Shown: one piece after another, positions 1 through 7,142 of the stretch
Position numbering within the stretch: position 1 is the stretch's first letter
How the letters are laid out: the number at the start of each line of letters is the position of its first letter
Assembly: GCA_040753075.1 (NCBI GenBank)
Contig: JBFMHA010000059.1
Span: forward strand, 1 to 23,918
From: UBA6814 sp040753075
Lineage (GTDB): Bacteria; Desulfobacterota; Desulfovibrionia; Desulfovibrionales; Desulfovibrionaceae
Reading direction: 5' to 3'
DNA: 23,918 nucleotides
Notes under the pieces: model-generated
Told to the model about the DNA's origin: nothing
The model's input: only the letters and a program-made list of their open reading frames with translations
Databases searched by the model: none
Made by a program: the position numbers and the translations under genes

Positions 1-1
1 G

Positions 2-1246
2 GCCCTGGACCGGGCCGGCCGCCAGCGCCTGGCCAGCCGGGCGGGGCTGCGCCTGGCCCTGGCCGCGGCCGCCCAGGCCGGGGAGCAGGCCCGCGCCGGG
101 CAGGACGCGGCCCGGGTCCCGGCGGAGCGGGGCCGGCTCCTGCAGCGCCGGGCCGGGGCCGGCCTGCGCGCGGCCCTGGCCGGCGAACCCGACCCCGCGG
201 CCCTGGCGGACGCGGCCCTGGAGCTGGCGGCCCTGCCCGGGCGCGCGGCCGAGGCCCGGGAGCTGGGTCAGGCCCTGGCGGCCCTGCCCGCGGCCCGCGC
301 CCTGGTGGAGCAGACCGCCTGGGCTCCGCCCGCGGCCCGGTTCGCGGCCCTGGACGCGGCGCTGGAGGCGGCCGGCCAGAAGAAGGCCGGGGCCTGGCCC
401 GCCTCCCTGGCCGCGGCCTGCCGGCAGGTGCTGGAGGAGCAGGCCGAGGCCCTGGCCGCGGACCCGGCCGGGTACGTGCGGCCCGAGGCCGAGCGCCGGC
501 TCCGGGCCGCGGGCCTGGACCCCGCGGCCGAGCGGGAGTCCCTGCTCCTGGCGGTGCTGGACCTCCAGGCCCAGGCCGGGGTGCGTCGACCCTGCGTGCT
601 CTCCCTGGCCGAGAACGCGGCCCTGCGCCAGGAGTGGCGCGCCCGCGACGCGGCCGGCCGGGTGGAGTTCCTGGCCAGCCTGGCGGGCTTCGCCGGGTTC
701 CGGCGCCGGGTGGCGGCCGAGGTGCTGGGCGTGCGCGGCCCGGTGCTCCAGTTGGCGGCCGAGAGCCCGGCCCTGTGCCCCTCGGAGAAGGCCGCGGCGC
801 TGGCGGCGGCCTACGCCCCGGCCGGCGACGGCGCGGCCCCGCGCGACGCCGCTTCCGGCCCGGCCGCGGCCGACCCCGACGCCGGTCCGGGGCAGGACGG
901 CCGGGCCGCCCTTGGCCATCCCGCCCTCACCGCCCTGGCCCGGTCCGAGCCCCAGGCCGCGCAGGCCCTGGCCGACCTGGCCGGCCGCCTGGCCGCCGCC
1001 TCCGGCGACCCCGAGGACGCCGCCCGGCTCCTCGCCGCCCTGGCCCCGGAGGCCCTGCGCCTCTGGGGCCAGGCCCCAACCTTGACAGCCCCCGGCGAAC
1101 ATGAGAGCCCATATCGCCAGGACGAAGACCCCCTCTACCCTCCCTCCGGCGACGAGAACTCCGCCCCGGCCAAGCCGAAGGAAGAAGGGGGGGGACACGC
1201 TGAAGGGAGGAACAGGGGACGAGACGCTGGCGGGGGGAGGAGATAA
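2..1246 (+). CDS. Alpha-helical phage virion/lysin protein, N-terminal part (5' truncated, frameshifted)
   Basis: The reading frame is open from base 2, so the true start lies before the window. The first in-window GTG, at 305, is internal to the frame. The product is strongly Ala/Leu/Glu/Arg-rich and almost wholly helical, with no family motif I recognise. It ends in a Pro/Ser/Asp-rich linker and then a short Gly/Arg tail that looks like out-of-frame sequence. Dropping one G from the eight-G run at 1187-1194 would join this frame directly to the M23 peptidase domain encoded next. I therefore infer the N-terminal part of one large protein, perhaps a phage internal/ejection protein or tail lysin carrying a peptidoglycan hydrolase. 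Base composition here is extreme, with some 60-base rows near 85% G+C. The phage role is inferred from the downstream fibre genes. Confidence 0.6.
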   Translation, partial: ALDRAGRQRLASRAGLRLALAAAAQAGEQARAGQDAARVPAERGRLLQRRAGAGLRAALAGEPDPAALADAALELAALPGRAAEARELGQALAALPAARALVEQTAWAPPAARFAALDAALEAAGQKKAGAWPASLAAACRQVLEEQAEALAADPAGYVRPEAERRLRAAGLDPAAERESLLLAVLDLQAQAGVRRPCVLSLAENAALRQEWRARDAAGRVEFLASLAGFAGFRRRVAAEVLGVRGPVLQLAAESPALCPSEKAAALAAAYAPAGDGAAPRDAASGPAAADPDAGPGQDGRAALGHPALTALARSEPQAAQALADLAGRLAAASGDPEDAARLLAALAPEALRLWGQAPTLTAPGEHESPYRQDEDPLYPPSGDENSAPAKPKEEGGGHAEGRNRGRDAGGGRR

Positions 1247-1796
1247 CCAGGCAAAGGGTGAAGCCTTCAAGAGAGAGGGTGCCCCCACTCTTAGAAACCC
1301 CACAGATGGTCCTCTCCGTGTTGAAGACCCGTTCGGGAAGGGGCGCTTTGGGGCACGCCGGGTGGATGGCAAAAAGGTGTATCCTCACCGTGGAATTGAT
1401 GTTCAAGGGGGCATTGGCGATCCAGTCAAGGCTCCGACGAGCGGGACGGTAACGCTCGGCCCAAAGGGGGACGTGGTCATTTCTACTTCCGACCAAGAGG
1501 GAAACGTATACCATACCGTTCTTGCGCATGTGGACCATGATCTGAAACCTGGCAAGAAGGGAACCAAAGTCAACGCAGGAGATTTGGTCGGCACAGTGCA
1601 AGACCCTGCGAAGTACATCACAAAGGGCAACCCGAAGGACATGACCCCACATGCCCATCTCGGGCTCTACCTGGATCCGAAGGGTGACAGGAATAAAAGG
1701 AAGGTGTTGGACTCCAATGACCACCTTGCGACCCGTCTGTATGATCGTGATCGCAATCATCGCCCTGTTCCTCTCAACGGGAAAATCGCCCGCTGA
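1101..1796 (+). CDS. M23-family peptidoglycan endopeptidase domain (probable C-terminal part of the frameshifted upstream gene)
   Basis: This is a zinc-dependent murein endopeptidase domain that would cut peptide cross-links in peptidoglycan, probably during phage entry or release. Counting from the ATG at 1101, it has the M23 signatures HRGID (H96, D100) and HAHLGL (H184, H186), plus H143 in the LAHVDH stretch, so the zinc and catalytic residues look complete. The first 28 or so residues are Arg/Pro/Thr-rich, overlap the upstream frame and have no ribosome binding site, so 1101 is probably not a natural start. In the likely native protein the domain follows a Gly-rich linker. G+C falls to about 50-57% in rows of this domain, against more than 80% upstream, which suggests a different origin. 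The 3' end overlaps the next gene. Confidence is high for the domain and lower for independent expression. Confidence 0.75.
   Translation: MRAHIARTKTPSTLPPATRTPPRPSRRKKGGDTLKGGTGDETLAGGGDNQAKGEAFKREGAPTLRNPTDGPLRVEDPFGKGRFGARRVDGKKVYPHRGIDVQGGIGDPVKAPTSGTVTLGPKGDVVISTSDQEGNVYHTVLAHVDHDLKPGKKGTKVNAGDLVGTVQDPAKYITKGNPKDMTPHAHLGLYLDPKGDRNKRKVLDSNDHLATRLYDRDRNHRPVPLNGKIAR
1187..1194 (+). other. Eight-G homopolymer at an apparent frameshift
   Basis: The upstream frame reads Glu-Glu-Gly-Gly-Gly-His across this run and then stops at 1246. The +1 frame reads Gly-Gly-Asp-Thr-Leu and runs on into a complete M23 domain. A run of seven Gs would fuse them into one ORF. The run may be a real indel, a phase-variable tract, transcriptional slippage or an assembly error. 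Confidence 0.7.
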
Positions 1797-2580
1797 CGGC
1801 CCGCCCTGGAAGCCGGACTATTCGTCGCCCGAGAGGACGGTGCTGACCTACTGCCTGGCGCGGTGCCTGCCCGAGGGCGGACGGGAGATCATGGAGCGGG
1901 CGTTCCATGACCGGGCCGAGGTCACGGGCCACCTGTTCTGGCAGGCGTGCTCCATGTGCAGGGTGAGCGAGGTCGGGCCGGTGTACGAGTGGCCCGAGCA
2001 CAAGAAAGCCATTCCGGGCCAGGTTCAGGTGGTTCTGGAGGCATGGGACCCGAAGGCGGACGAGGCGGAGAGGTTCACCAGCAGGACGTGGTTCAAGCTG
2101 GTCCAGGCCGGGGAGGAATGGAAGATAGTCGATTGGGCCACTATGTCCGAATCCGAGTACCCACCCGACGATGTGTACGTGTGCCAGGACCGACCCTGGT
2201 TGGGCCGGCCGGTGTTGTCCGGTCCTGACGTGGTGGTGTGCGCCTACGCACTGGAACAGAGCCATGGCAACGCCGCCAGGGCCTCGATGCTCATGGCCCC
2301 GGGTGCGGCGGCTCCGGACGACGGGCTGTCCGGGCTGTACTCGGCCGACATCGCGGCCGTGCGGCCGGAGAGTCTTGCCGTGAACGGCGCTTCGGTCGGA
2401 GTGATGCCGGAGGATGCGGAGGTGGACCTGGACGTGGGAGTATTGGACACTTCCCAAGGCCAGGACGCTTTCCGCTACCGCTTCCTCCTCCGCCGCACCG
2501 GCGACGAATGGAAGATCGCCCGCATCGAGTATCTGGGGCCGCGGCCGGACGGAGAGGATCCGGCCGGGGAAGGGAAGTAG
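1717..2580 (+). CDS. Exported protein of unknown function with two similar halves (possible prophage cargo)
   Basis: I chose the ATG at 1717 because GGAAGG/AAGGTG lies about 10 bases before it and because it gives a full signal peptide: a short Arg-containing start, a hydrophobic IVIAIIALFL core, then STGKSPADG. ATG 1741 is a shorter alternative. The 287-residue product is predicted to be exported. Each half ends in a beta-rich stretch with the same core, EEWKIVDW around W135 and DEWKIARI around W265. This ending resembles the last strand of small NTF2-like/SnoaL-like domains, so I suspect a tandem duplication of such a fold. No catalytic motif is visible. The gene overlaps the lysin 3' end by 80 bases, has its own terminator and sits between lysin and fibre genes, a common place for phage cargo genes. 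Function unknown. Confidence 0.7.
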   Translation: MTTLRPVCMIVIAIIALFLSTGKSPADGPPWKPDYSSPERTVLTYCLARCLPEGGREIMERAFHDRAEVTGHLFWQACSMCRVSEVGPVYEWPEHKKAIPGQVQVVLEAWDPKADEAERFTSRTWFKLVQAGEEWKIVDWATMSESEYPPDDVYVCQDRPWLGRPVLSGPDVVVCAYALEQSHGNAARASMLMAPGAAAPDDGLSGLYSADIAAVRPESLAVNGASVGVMPEDAEVDLDVGVLDTSQGQDAFRYRFLLRRTGDEWKIARIEYLGPRPDGEDPAGEGK

Positions 2581-2646
2581 GCGCAGCCCGCGGCGGGCGG
2601 GGGCCGGAGGCCGGTCTCCTGCGCGGCGCGAACCCCGTGGACTGAC

Positions 2647-2676
2647 GCGGCCCGGCCCTGCCGGGCCGCTTTCTTT
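2647..2676 (+). terminator. Rho-independent terminator
   Basis: A perfect 10-bp stem, GCGGCCCGGC with GCCGGGCCGC, has a three-base loop (CCT) and is followed by TTTCTTTC. It lies 67 bases after the exported-protein stop and separates that gene from the tail fibre gene. Confidence 0.85.
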
Positions 2677-2775
2677 CGGCCTTGCCCTGCACAGAGCCAT
2701 GCGCCGGGGCTCCGATCCCCCCCGCCGCACCGGAACCCCATCCTCCTTGCCGAAAAAAATCCAGCCCCTCCCCCC

Positions 2776-2815
2776 TTGCCTTTTGCTGCGCCCCGTATTA
2801 GGCATATTCAGCCTA
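2776..2815 (+). promoter_or_regulatory. Possible promoter and operator before the tail fibre gene
   Basis: After the terminator, the DNA turns locally AT-rich. TTGCCT (2776-2781) could be a -35 element, with TATTAG (2796-2801) or TAGGCA (2799-2804) as poor -10 candidates. An inverted repeat TAGGC-N7-GCCTA (2799-2815) overlaps them and could be an operator. The rest of 2581-2853 shows nothing else apart from the fibre gene's ribosome binding site at 2843-2849. Confidence 0.3.
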
Positions 2816-2853
2816 GGCAAAATCAACCTAAACAGTGCAGCCAAGGAGGCCGC

Positions 2854-3921
2854 ATGACCGTCACCAGCACTACCAGCCGCATGCCGCCCTACGCGGGCAA
2901 CGGCGCGGCGACCGCGTTCCCCGTGGACATCCCCTTCCCGGCCGCGGACTGCGTCCGGGCCATCCTGTCCCGGCCCGGCCAGCCCGACGCGGATCTGGTC
3001 CGGGACACGGACTTCACCCTGACCGGCGCGGGCGACCCCAACGGCGGGACGCTCACCTTCCCCAAGGCGGGAAGCGCCTATGGCGTCCTGGCCGCGGGCG
3101 AGCACCTGCACATCCTGCGGGTGTTGCCCCTGACCCAGGAGCGGGCCTGGGACAACGTGGACGCCATCGACGCCGAGGAGATCGAGGCCGGCGACGACCG
3201 GCTGACCATGATCGCCCAGCAGCTCCAGGAGCAACTGGACCGCGCCCTGGTGTTCCCGGCCACGGCCGAGCCCCAGATCGACCCCGCGGCCTACTCGGCC
3301 GAGGTGGCCGCCGCGCGGGACGCCGCCCAGACCGCCCAATCCGCCGCCGAGACGGCCAGGACCGGCGCGGAAACCGCCAGGACCGGGGCCGAGACGGCGC
3401 GGGCCGGGGCCGAAGCCGCCCTGGCCGCCACCCAGGCCGAGCATACGGCGGCCGTGGCCGACATCCAGGCCGAGGGTGCCGCCCAGGTGGCTGCCGTGAC
3501 CGCCGAGGGAGACGCCCAGGACGCCCGCGTGACCGCCGAGGGGAACACCCAGGACGCCCGTGTGGTGAGCCAGGGCGACACCCAGGTGGCCCGGGTCATC
3601 GCGGAGGGCGACGCCCAGGTGGCCCGGGTGGGCGGCTCCCACGCCCACGACGACCGCTACTACACCGAGGGCGAGGTGGACGCGAAGCTGGCCGGGAAGT
3701 CGGACACGGGACACGGGCACGCCATTTCCAACGTGACCGGGCTGCAAACCGCCCTGGACGCCAAGCTGGCCGCCGCCGCCCAGGCTGTTGACTCCGACAA
3801 GTTGGACGGGATGCAGCCCGCCACCGCAGCCACGGCCAACACCATCGCCCAGCGCGACGCCTCCGGGAACCTGACGGCCGGGATTCTCTACGGCACGGCC
3901 ACCAGCGCGAGGTACGCGTGA
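2854..3921 (+). CDS. Phage tail fibre protein, short-tailed-phage type
   Basis: The ATG at 2854 follows AAGGAGG (2843-2849), and upstream in-frame TTG 2776 has no such site, so the product is 355 residues. Residues 1 to about 130 match the pattern of podoviral fibre N-termini that attach to the tail: YAGNG...AFPVDIPF, a DTDFTLTG turn, GGTLTF, a GE.L.I.R.LPLTQE stretch, and an ending like LTMIAQQLQEQLDRAL. About 150-210 is an Ala/Thr/Glu coiled-coil shaft, followed by four tandem 11-residue repeats (216-259). The C-terminal part has fibre motifs: SHAHDDRYYTEGEVDAKLAGK-like, GHGHAISNVTGLQTALDAKL-like, and DKLDGMQ. It lacks a large receptor-binding or chaperone domain at its end, a task perhaps done by the next gene, whose start overlaps this stop. 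Confidence 0.85.
   Translation: MTVTSTTSRMPPYAGNGAATAFPVDIPFPAADCVRAILSRPGQPDADLVRDTDFTLTGAGDPNGGTLTFPKAGSAYGVLAAGEHLHILRVLPLTQERAWDNVDAIDAEEIEAGDDRLTMIAQQLQEQLDRALVFPATAEPQIDPAAYSAEVAAARDAAQTAQSAAETARTGAETARTGAETARAGAEAALAATQAEHTAAVADIQAEGAAQVAAVTAEGDAQDARVTAEGNTQDARVVSQGDTQVARVIAEGDAQVARVGGSHAHDDRYYTEGEVDAKLAGKSDTGHGHAISNVTGLQTALDAKLAAAAQAVDSDKLDGMQPATAATANTIAQRDASGNLTAGILYGTATSARYA
3499..3630 (+). repeat. Four tandem 33-base repeats encoding 11-residue shaft units
   Basis: The units read TAEGDAQDARV, TAEGNTQDARV, VSQGDTQVARV and IAEGDAQVARV, starting at 3499, 3532, 3565 and 3598. They follow a looser copy (QAEGAAQVAAV). An 11-residue period suggests a hendecad coiled coil in the fibre shaft. 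Confidence 0.9.
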
Positions 3922-4829
3922 TGACCGACTCCGGCTCCTTCGACCCCGGGGACATCATCTACGGGGTCGACACCCAGGCGCTCATTACCCTCATCAACGC
4001 CAAATGCGCTGCGGCCGGCGTGACTGGCGTGGTGTACGACGACGGGGTTTCTCCGGTCTACCCCGACAACTACGCCCAGGGACAAACCATCTACTTGGCC
4101 AGGATTAACCGCCTGATTCTGGCCTACCAGCGGGCCTGGGACGCCTCCGGCAACAAGCCCGGCACTCGGCAATCCCAGGTGGCGTCCGGCGGCCTCATCT
4201 ACGGCTCCCTGTTCCAGAACATGTGGACGCAGTTGAACCAGATGACGTTCGCAAACACCACCCTCGACCCCGCGTGGAAATCCGCCAACATCACGCTGTC
4301 CAACGGGAATCTCAGGTTCTCGTGCAGCATGAACGCCCAGGCCGTTCTCGCCACGAAGGCCGTTCCTACCGACAAGAAGGTCTACTGGGAACTCAAGCGG
4401 CTGACCGCCAACCCGGATTCTACCAAGAGTTGCTGGCCCGGAGTGATGGACCGGAACGCGGCCTATCTCACGGACTACTCGTACCGCAACGCCAACGCCA
4501 TGGGCTACTACGACTGGAACGGCGCGAAGTGGGGATGGGGCAACACGAACTGGGACGCCTGGGGGACCACCTGGAAAAACGTCGGCGACATCGTAATGTT
4601 CGCCGCGGACCTCGCCAACGGCCGCATCTGGTACGGCGTGAACGGCGTGTGGCAGGGGGGCGGCAACCCGGCGGCCGGGACGAATCCCTCACGCGCCGAC
4701 GTTTCCGGCCACGGAACCCTCTACCCCATGTTCGGCGTGGGCGGCGGCTCCGCATTCCACGAGTACGACGTGAACTTCGGCGCGGGCGGCTTCTGGTACG
4801 CCCCTCCCTCCGGCTTCACCTACATCTGA
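3921..4829 (+). CDS. Phage fibre-associated protein with C-terminal SPRY-like domain
   Basis: The fibre gene's TGA (3919-3921) overlaps this ATG in a TGATG arrangement, and GAGGT at 3909-3913 can serve as ribosome binding site, so I use 3921 (302 residues). GTG 3918 is possible and would add one Met. The N-terminal 130 residues are unrecognised, apart from a Tyr/Leu-rich helix (YLARINRLILAYQRAW). From about 135 to the end it has SPRY/concanavalin-like features: VYWELKRL, a GYYDWNGAKWG stretch, VGDIVMFAADLANGRIWYG, NPAAGTNPS, LYPMFGVGGGS and a final PPSGF. In known phages such lectin-like domains bind host surface structures, so I infer the receptor-binding tip or an adaptor for the upstream fibre. 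Confidence 0.75.
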   Translation: MTDSGSFDPGDIIYGVDTQALITLINAKCAAAGVTGVVYDDGVSPVYPDNYAQGQTIYLARINRLILAYQRAWDASGNKPGTRQSQVASGGLIYGSLFQNMWTQLNQMTFANTTLDPAWKSANITLSNGNLRFSCSMNAQAVLATKAVPTDKKVYWELKRLTANPDSTKSCWPGVMDRNAAYLTDYSYRNANAMGYYDWNGAKWGWGNTNWDAWGTTWKNVGDIVMFAADLANGRIWYGVNGVWQGGGNPAAGTNPSRADVSGHGTLYPMFGVGGGSAFHEYDVNFGAGGFWYAPPSGFTYI

Positions 4830-4848
4830 CATCCATAAGGAGAAACAC

Positions 4849-5181
4849 ATGGCCATCACCTGCTCCCTCACCCTGAACACCTACGGCGGGCTGTCCGTTC
4901 CCGCCGCCTACATCAAGGTCTCCTCGGCGCAGACCTTCAAGACCAAGGTTCCGGCGGTCCTCCCCGGGGAGCCGGAGCCGTCCTCCTTCCAGGAGGCGCA
5001 GTTCGTCCAGTACCACGCCGAGGTCTACCTCGACGCCCAGGCCCGCCAGGACGGCAGGAACCCGCTGGACCGCGCCATGGGCGGCTTCGAGTGGGACGTC
5101 GCGGCCGAGCCGAACATCCTGGCCGCCTGCTACGGACACCTCAAGGCCCAGGAGACGTACGCCCTGGCCTCCGACTGCTAG
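4849..5181 (+). CDS. Small prophage protein of unknown function
   Basis: The ATG at 4849 has AAGGAG (4837-4842) six bases upstream, and the gene lies 19 bases after the SPRY-fibre stop, so it is probably in the same transcript. The 110-residue product begins MAITCSLTL, has no signal peptide or membrane segment, contains a segment with Pro-Gly-Glu-Pro (PGEPEPSS) and ends in Cys. It looks soluble with mixed alpha/beta content. I do not recognise a family. Position after two fibre genes suggests a small tail protein or fibre-assembly factor, by context only. Confidence 0.65.
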   Translation: MAITCSLTLNTYGGLSVPAAYIKVSSAQTFKTKVPAVLPGEPEPSSFQEAQFVQYHAEVYLDAQARQDGRNPLDRAMGGFEWDVAAEPNILAACYGHLKAQETYALASDC

Positions 5182-5214
5182 CCCGCCTCCCGGGCCGCCT
5201 CGGCCCGCCTCCGC

Positions 5215-5250
5215 GGCCCGCCCGGCTCAGCCCGGGCGGGCCGCCCTTTG
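5215..5250 (+). terminator. Hairpin at the prophage/chromosome junction
   Basis: A perfect 11-bp stem GGCCCGCCCGG/CCGGGCGGGCC (5215-5225 with 5232-5242) has a six-base loop and is followed by GCCCTTTGC, a weak T tract. It probably ends the phage transcript 34 bases after the last phage gene. Confidence 0.55.
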
Positions 5251-5264
5251 CCCCGACCCGCCCC

Positions 5265-5294
5265 TTGCCCCACCGGCCGCCGGCCGGGTATAAG
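5265..5294 (+). promoter_or_regulatory. Sigma-70-type promoter of the TPR lipoprotein gene
   Basis: TTGCCC (5265-5270), an 18-base spacer and TATAAG (5289-5294, five of six consensus bases) form the best promoter here. Transcription would start near 5300-5303, right at the ATG at 5304, which predicts a leaderless or nearly leaderless mRNA. Confidence 0.5.
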
Positions 5295-5303
5295 GCCCGC
5301 ACC

Positions 5304-7034
5304 ATGAACGGACGCCATCCCGGGCGCGGCCCGGTTCTTCTGCTCTGCGGCCTGGCCCTGCTCCTGGGCCTGGGCCTCGGCATGGGCGGATGCGCCCGCC
5401 GGCCGGCCCGGCCCGCCCCGGCCCCGGCGAGCGCCGCCGAGGCCGCCGCGGCCCGGGAGGAGGCGGAGATCGAGGCCGAGACCCAGGAGCCGGGACGCCC
5501 CCTGTCCGACCTCAACCCCTTCGCCCAGCGCGGCAAGAACGCCTACGACGCCAAGCACTACGCCGAGGCCGCGGCCGACTTCACCCGCTCCCTGCGCCTG
5601 GACCCCGGCGACTCCCGCAGCCTGCTCTACCGCGGCCAGGCCCTGCTGCGCCTGGGCCACGCCGCCGAGGCCCTGGAGGACTTCACCGCCCTGGCCCGGC
5701 TGCGGCCCCGCTTCGCGGGCGCGCCCTACCACCGGGCCGAAGCCCTGGCCGAACTGGGCCGCCTGGAGGAGGCCGTGCAGGACTACACCGCGGCCCTGCG
5801 CCTGGCCCCGGGCAACTCCCGGGCCCTCAAGGCCCGGGCCGCGGCCCTGGCCCGCCTGGGCGCGCTGGACCAGGCGGCGGACGACCTGGACCACGTCCTG
5901 GCCAAGAACCACGCGGACCTGACCGCCCTGGTCCAACGCGCCGCCCTGCGCCAGGACCAGGGCCTGCCCCGGCAGGCCGAGGCCGACCTCACCGCGGCCC
6001 TGGACCTGGCCCCGGAACGGGCCGACCTCCTCCTGTCCCGCGGCCGGCTGCGCCGCGCGCTCGGCCTGCCCGGCGCCGAGGAGGACCTGTCCCGGGCCGT
6101 CGAACTGGCCCCGGACCCGGCCGAGGCCCTGCGCCAGCGCGCCGCCCTGCGCCTGGAGCAGGGCCGGCCCGCCGAGGCCGTCCGGGACCTGGACGCCCTG
6201 GCGGGCCTCACCCCGGCCGATCCCCTGGCCCTGGTGCTGCGCGCGGTGGCCAAGGCCGCGGCCGCCGACCCGGCCGGATCCCTGGCCGACTACTCCGCGG
6301 CCCTGGACCTGGAACCCCGCCTGGCCGTGGCCCTGCTCGGCCGGGGCCGGCTGCTCCTGGCCGGGGGCAGCCTGCCCGAGGCCGCCGCGGACTTCGGCGC
6401 GGTCCTGCGCCTGGAGCCGGCCAACCCCCAGGCCCGGCTCGGCCGCGGCCAGGCCCTGGCCGGCATGGGCTTCGCAGAACCGGCCGAGGCCGACCTCGGC
6501 GCGGCCCTGGACCTGGACCCCGACCTGGCCGAGGCCTCCTGCGCCCGCGGCCTGCTGCGCCAGGCCCGGGGCAGGGCCGAAGGGGCCCTGCCCGACCTGG
6601 ACCGCTGCCTGGCCGCCGAGCCCGGCAACCACGCCGCGGCCCTGGCCCGGGCCCAGGCCCTGCTGGCCCTGGGCCGCGCCGGGGACTCCCTGGCCGCGGC
6701 CCTGCGCCTGGCCGGAACCGCCGGGGTCGAGGCCGGATCCGCCGGCTTCCACCTGGCCCTGGCCCGCACCCTGGCCCACAACCCCCAGGCCGACGCCTCC
6801 GCCGCGGGCCTGGCCCAGCTCCACGCCCGCCGCGGCCTGGAGCTGGCCGGCCCCACGCCCCAGGCCCTGGACGCCCTGGCCGCGGCCCTGGCCCGGGCCG
6901 GCAGCTTCGCCGAGGCCCGCAACGCCCAGCGCCAGGCCCTGGCCAGGCTCACGGGCCCCGAGCGCGAGGCCCTGCTCCCCGCGTTCAAGGCCCGCCTGGA
7001 CCGCTACGTGAAGAACCTGCCGGCCGACGAATAG
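5304..7034 (+). CDS. TPR-repeat lipoprotein
   Basis: This 576-residue protein is predicted to be a lipid-anchored scaffold in the cell envelope. It starts with a signal sequence (Arg-containing start, then a Leu/Gly-rich core at about 11-26) ending in MGGC, with Cys30 as lipidation site; Met at -3 is unusual for a lipobox. A Pro/Ala and Glu-rich linker (about 31-70) precedes some 12-14 tandem 34-residue TPR units that fill the protein, with repeated cores such as YAEAAADFTRSLRLDP, LEEAVQDYTAALRLAP and LPEAAADFGAVLRLEP. TPRs bind other proteins; the partner is unknown. The ATG at 5304 is the only start that gives a signal peptide. Only a weak TAAGG lies upstream. The gene stands alone between the prophage and a convergent symporter operon. 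Confidence 0.85.
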   Translation: MNGRHPGRGPVLLLCGLALLLGLGLGMGGCARRPARPAPAPASAAEAAAAREEAEIEAETQEPGRPLSDLNPFAQRGKNAYDAKHYAEAAADFTRSLRLDPGDSRSLLYRGQALLRLGHAAEALEDFTALARLRPRFAGAPYHRAEALAELGRLEEAVQDYTAALRLAPGNSRALKARAAALARLGALDQAADDLDHVLAKNHADLTALVQRAALRQDQGLPRQAEADLTAALDLAPERADLLLSRGRLRRALGLPGAEEDLSRAVELAPDPAEALRQRAALRLEQGRPAEAVRDLDALAGLTPADPLALVLRAVAKAAAADPAGSLADYSAALDLEPRLAVALLGRGRLLLAGGSLPEAAADFGAVLRLEPANPQARLGRGQALAGMGFAEPAEADLGAALDLDPDLAEASCARGLLRQARGRAEGALPDLDRCLAAEPGNHAAALARAQALLALGRAGDSLAAALRLAGTAGVEAGSAGFHLALARTLAHNPQADASAAGLAQLHARRGLELAGPTPQALDALAAALARAGSFAEARNAQRQALARLTGPEREALLPAFKARLDRYVKNLPADE

Positions 7035-7080
7035 GCCGAGACGGGCGGTTCGCGGACCGCCTCATGCGGCGTCCCGAAAA

Positions 7081-7120
7081 GCAAAGCGGCCCGGCGGGCT
7101 CCCCCGCCGGGCCGCTTTGC
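7081..7120. terminator. Bidirectional terminator between convergent genes
   Basis: A perfect 18-bp stem (7081-7098 with 7103-7120) with a four-base loop carries AAA at its left foot and TTT at its right foot, so it can act on both strands. It lies 46 bases after the TPR gene stop and 22 bases from the symporter stop. Confidence 0.85.
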
Positions 7121-7142
7121 GCCGAATCGCGCCGGACGGAGC

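Larger units (their letters stand above)
2..5181 (+). mobile_element. Right-hand part of a prophage or prophage remnant
   Basis: Five colinear plus-strand genes or gene pieces form a phage late-gene end: a helical protein linked to an M23 peptidase, an exported unknown protein, a tail fibre with a short-tailed-phage-type N-terminus, a SPRY-type fibre protein and a small unknown protein. A hairpin at 5215-5242 closes the block and a typical chromosomal TPR lipoprotein gene follows. The left end lies outside the window. No integrase, repressor, capsid, portal or terminase gene and no attachment site are visible, so a complete prophage, a remnant and a tail-derived particle cannot be told apart. 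The podovirus-like assignment rests mainly on the fibre N-terminus. Confidence 0.65.

Noticed and set aside
1187..1194. Programmed ribosomal frameshift signal
   Set aside because: The shift needed is +1 (or -2), the run is all G, and no stimulatory stop codon or pseudoknot is evident; an indel is simpler, though not excluded.
1774..3747. Long minus-strand ORF of 657 codons
   Set aside because: It lies opposite several genes with good starts, crosses a terminator and has Gly/Arg/His/Pro-rich low-complexity content typical of antisense frames in GC-rich DNA.
5178..6824. Minus-strand ORF of 548 codons
   Set aside because: It mirrors the TPR repeats on the other strand and shows only Gln/Gly-rich repetition.
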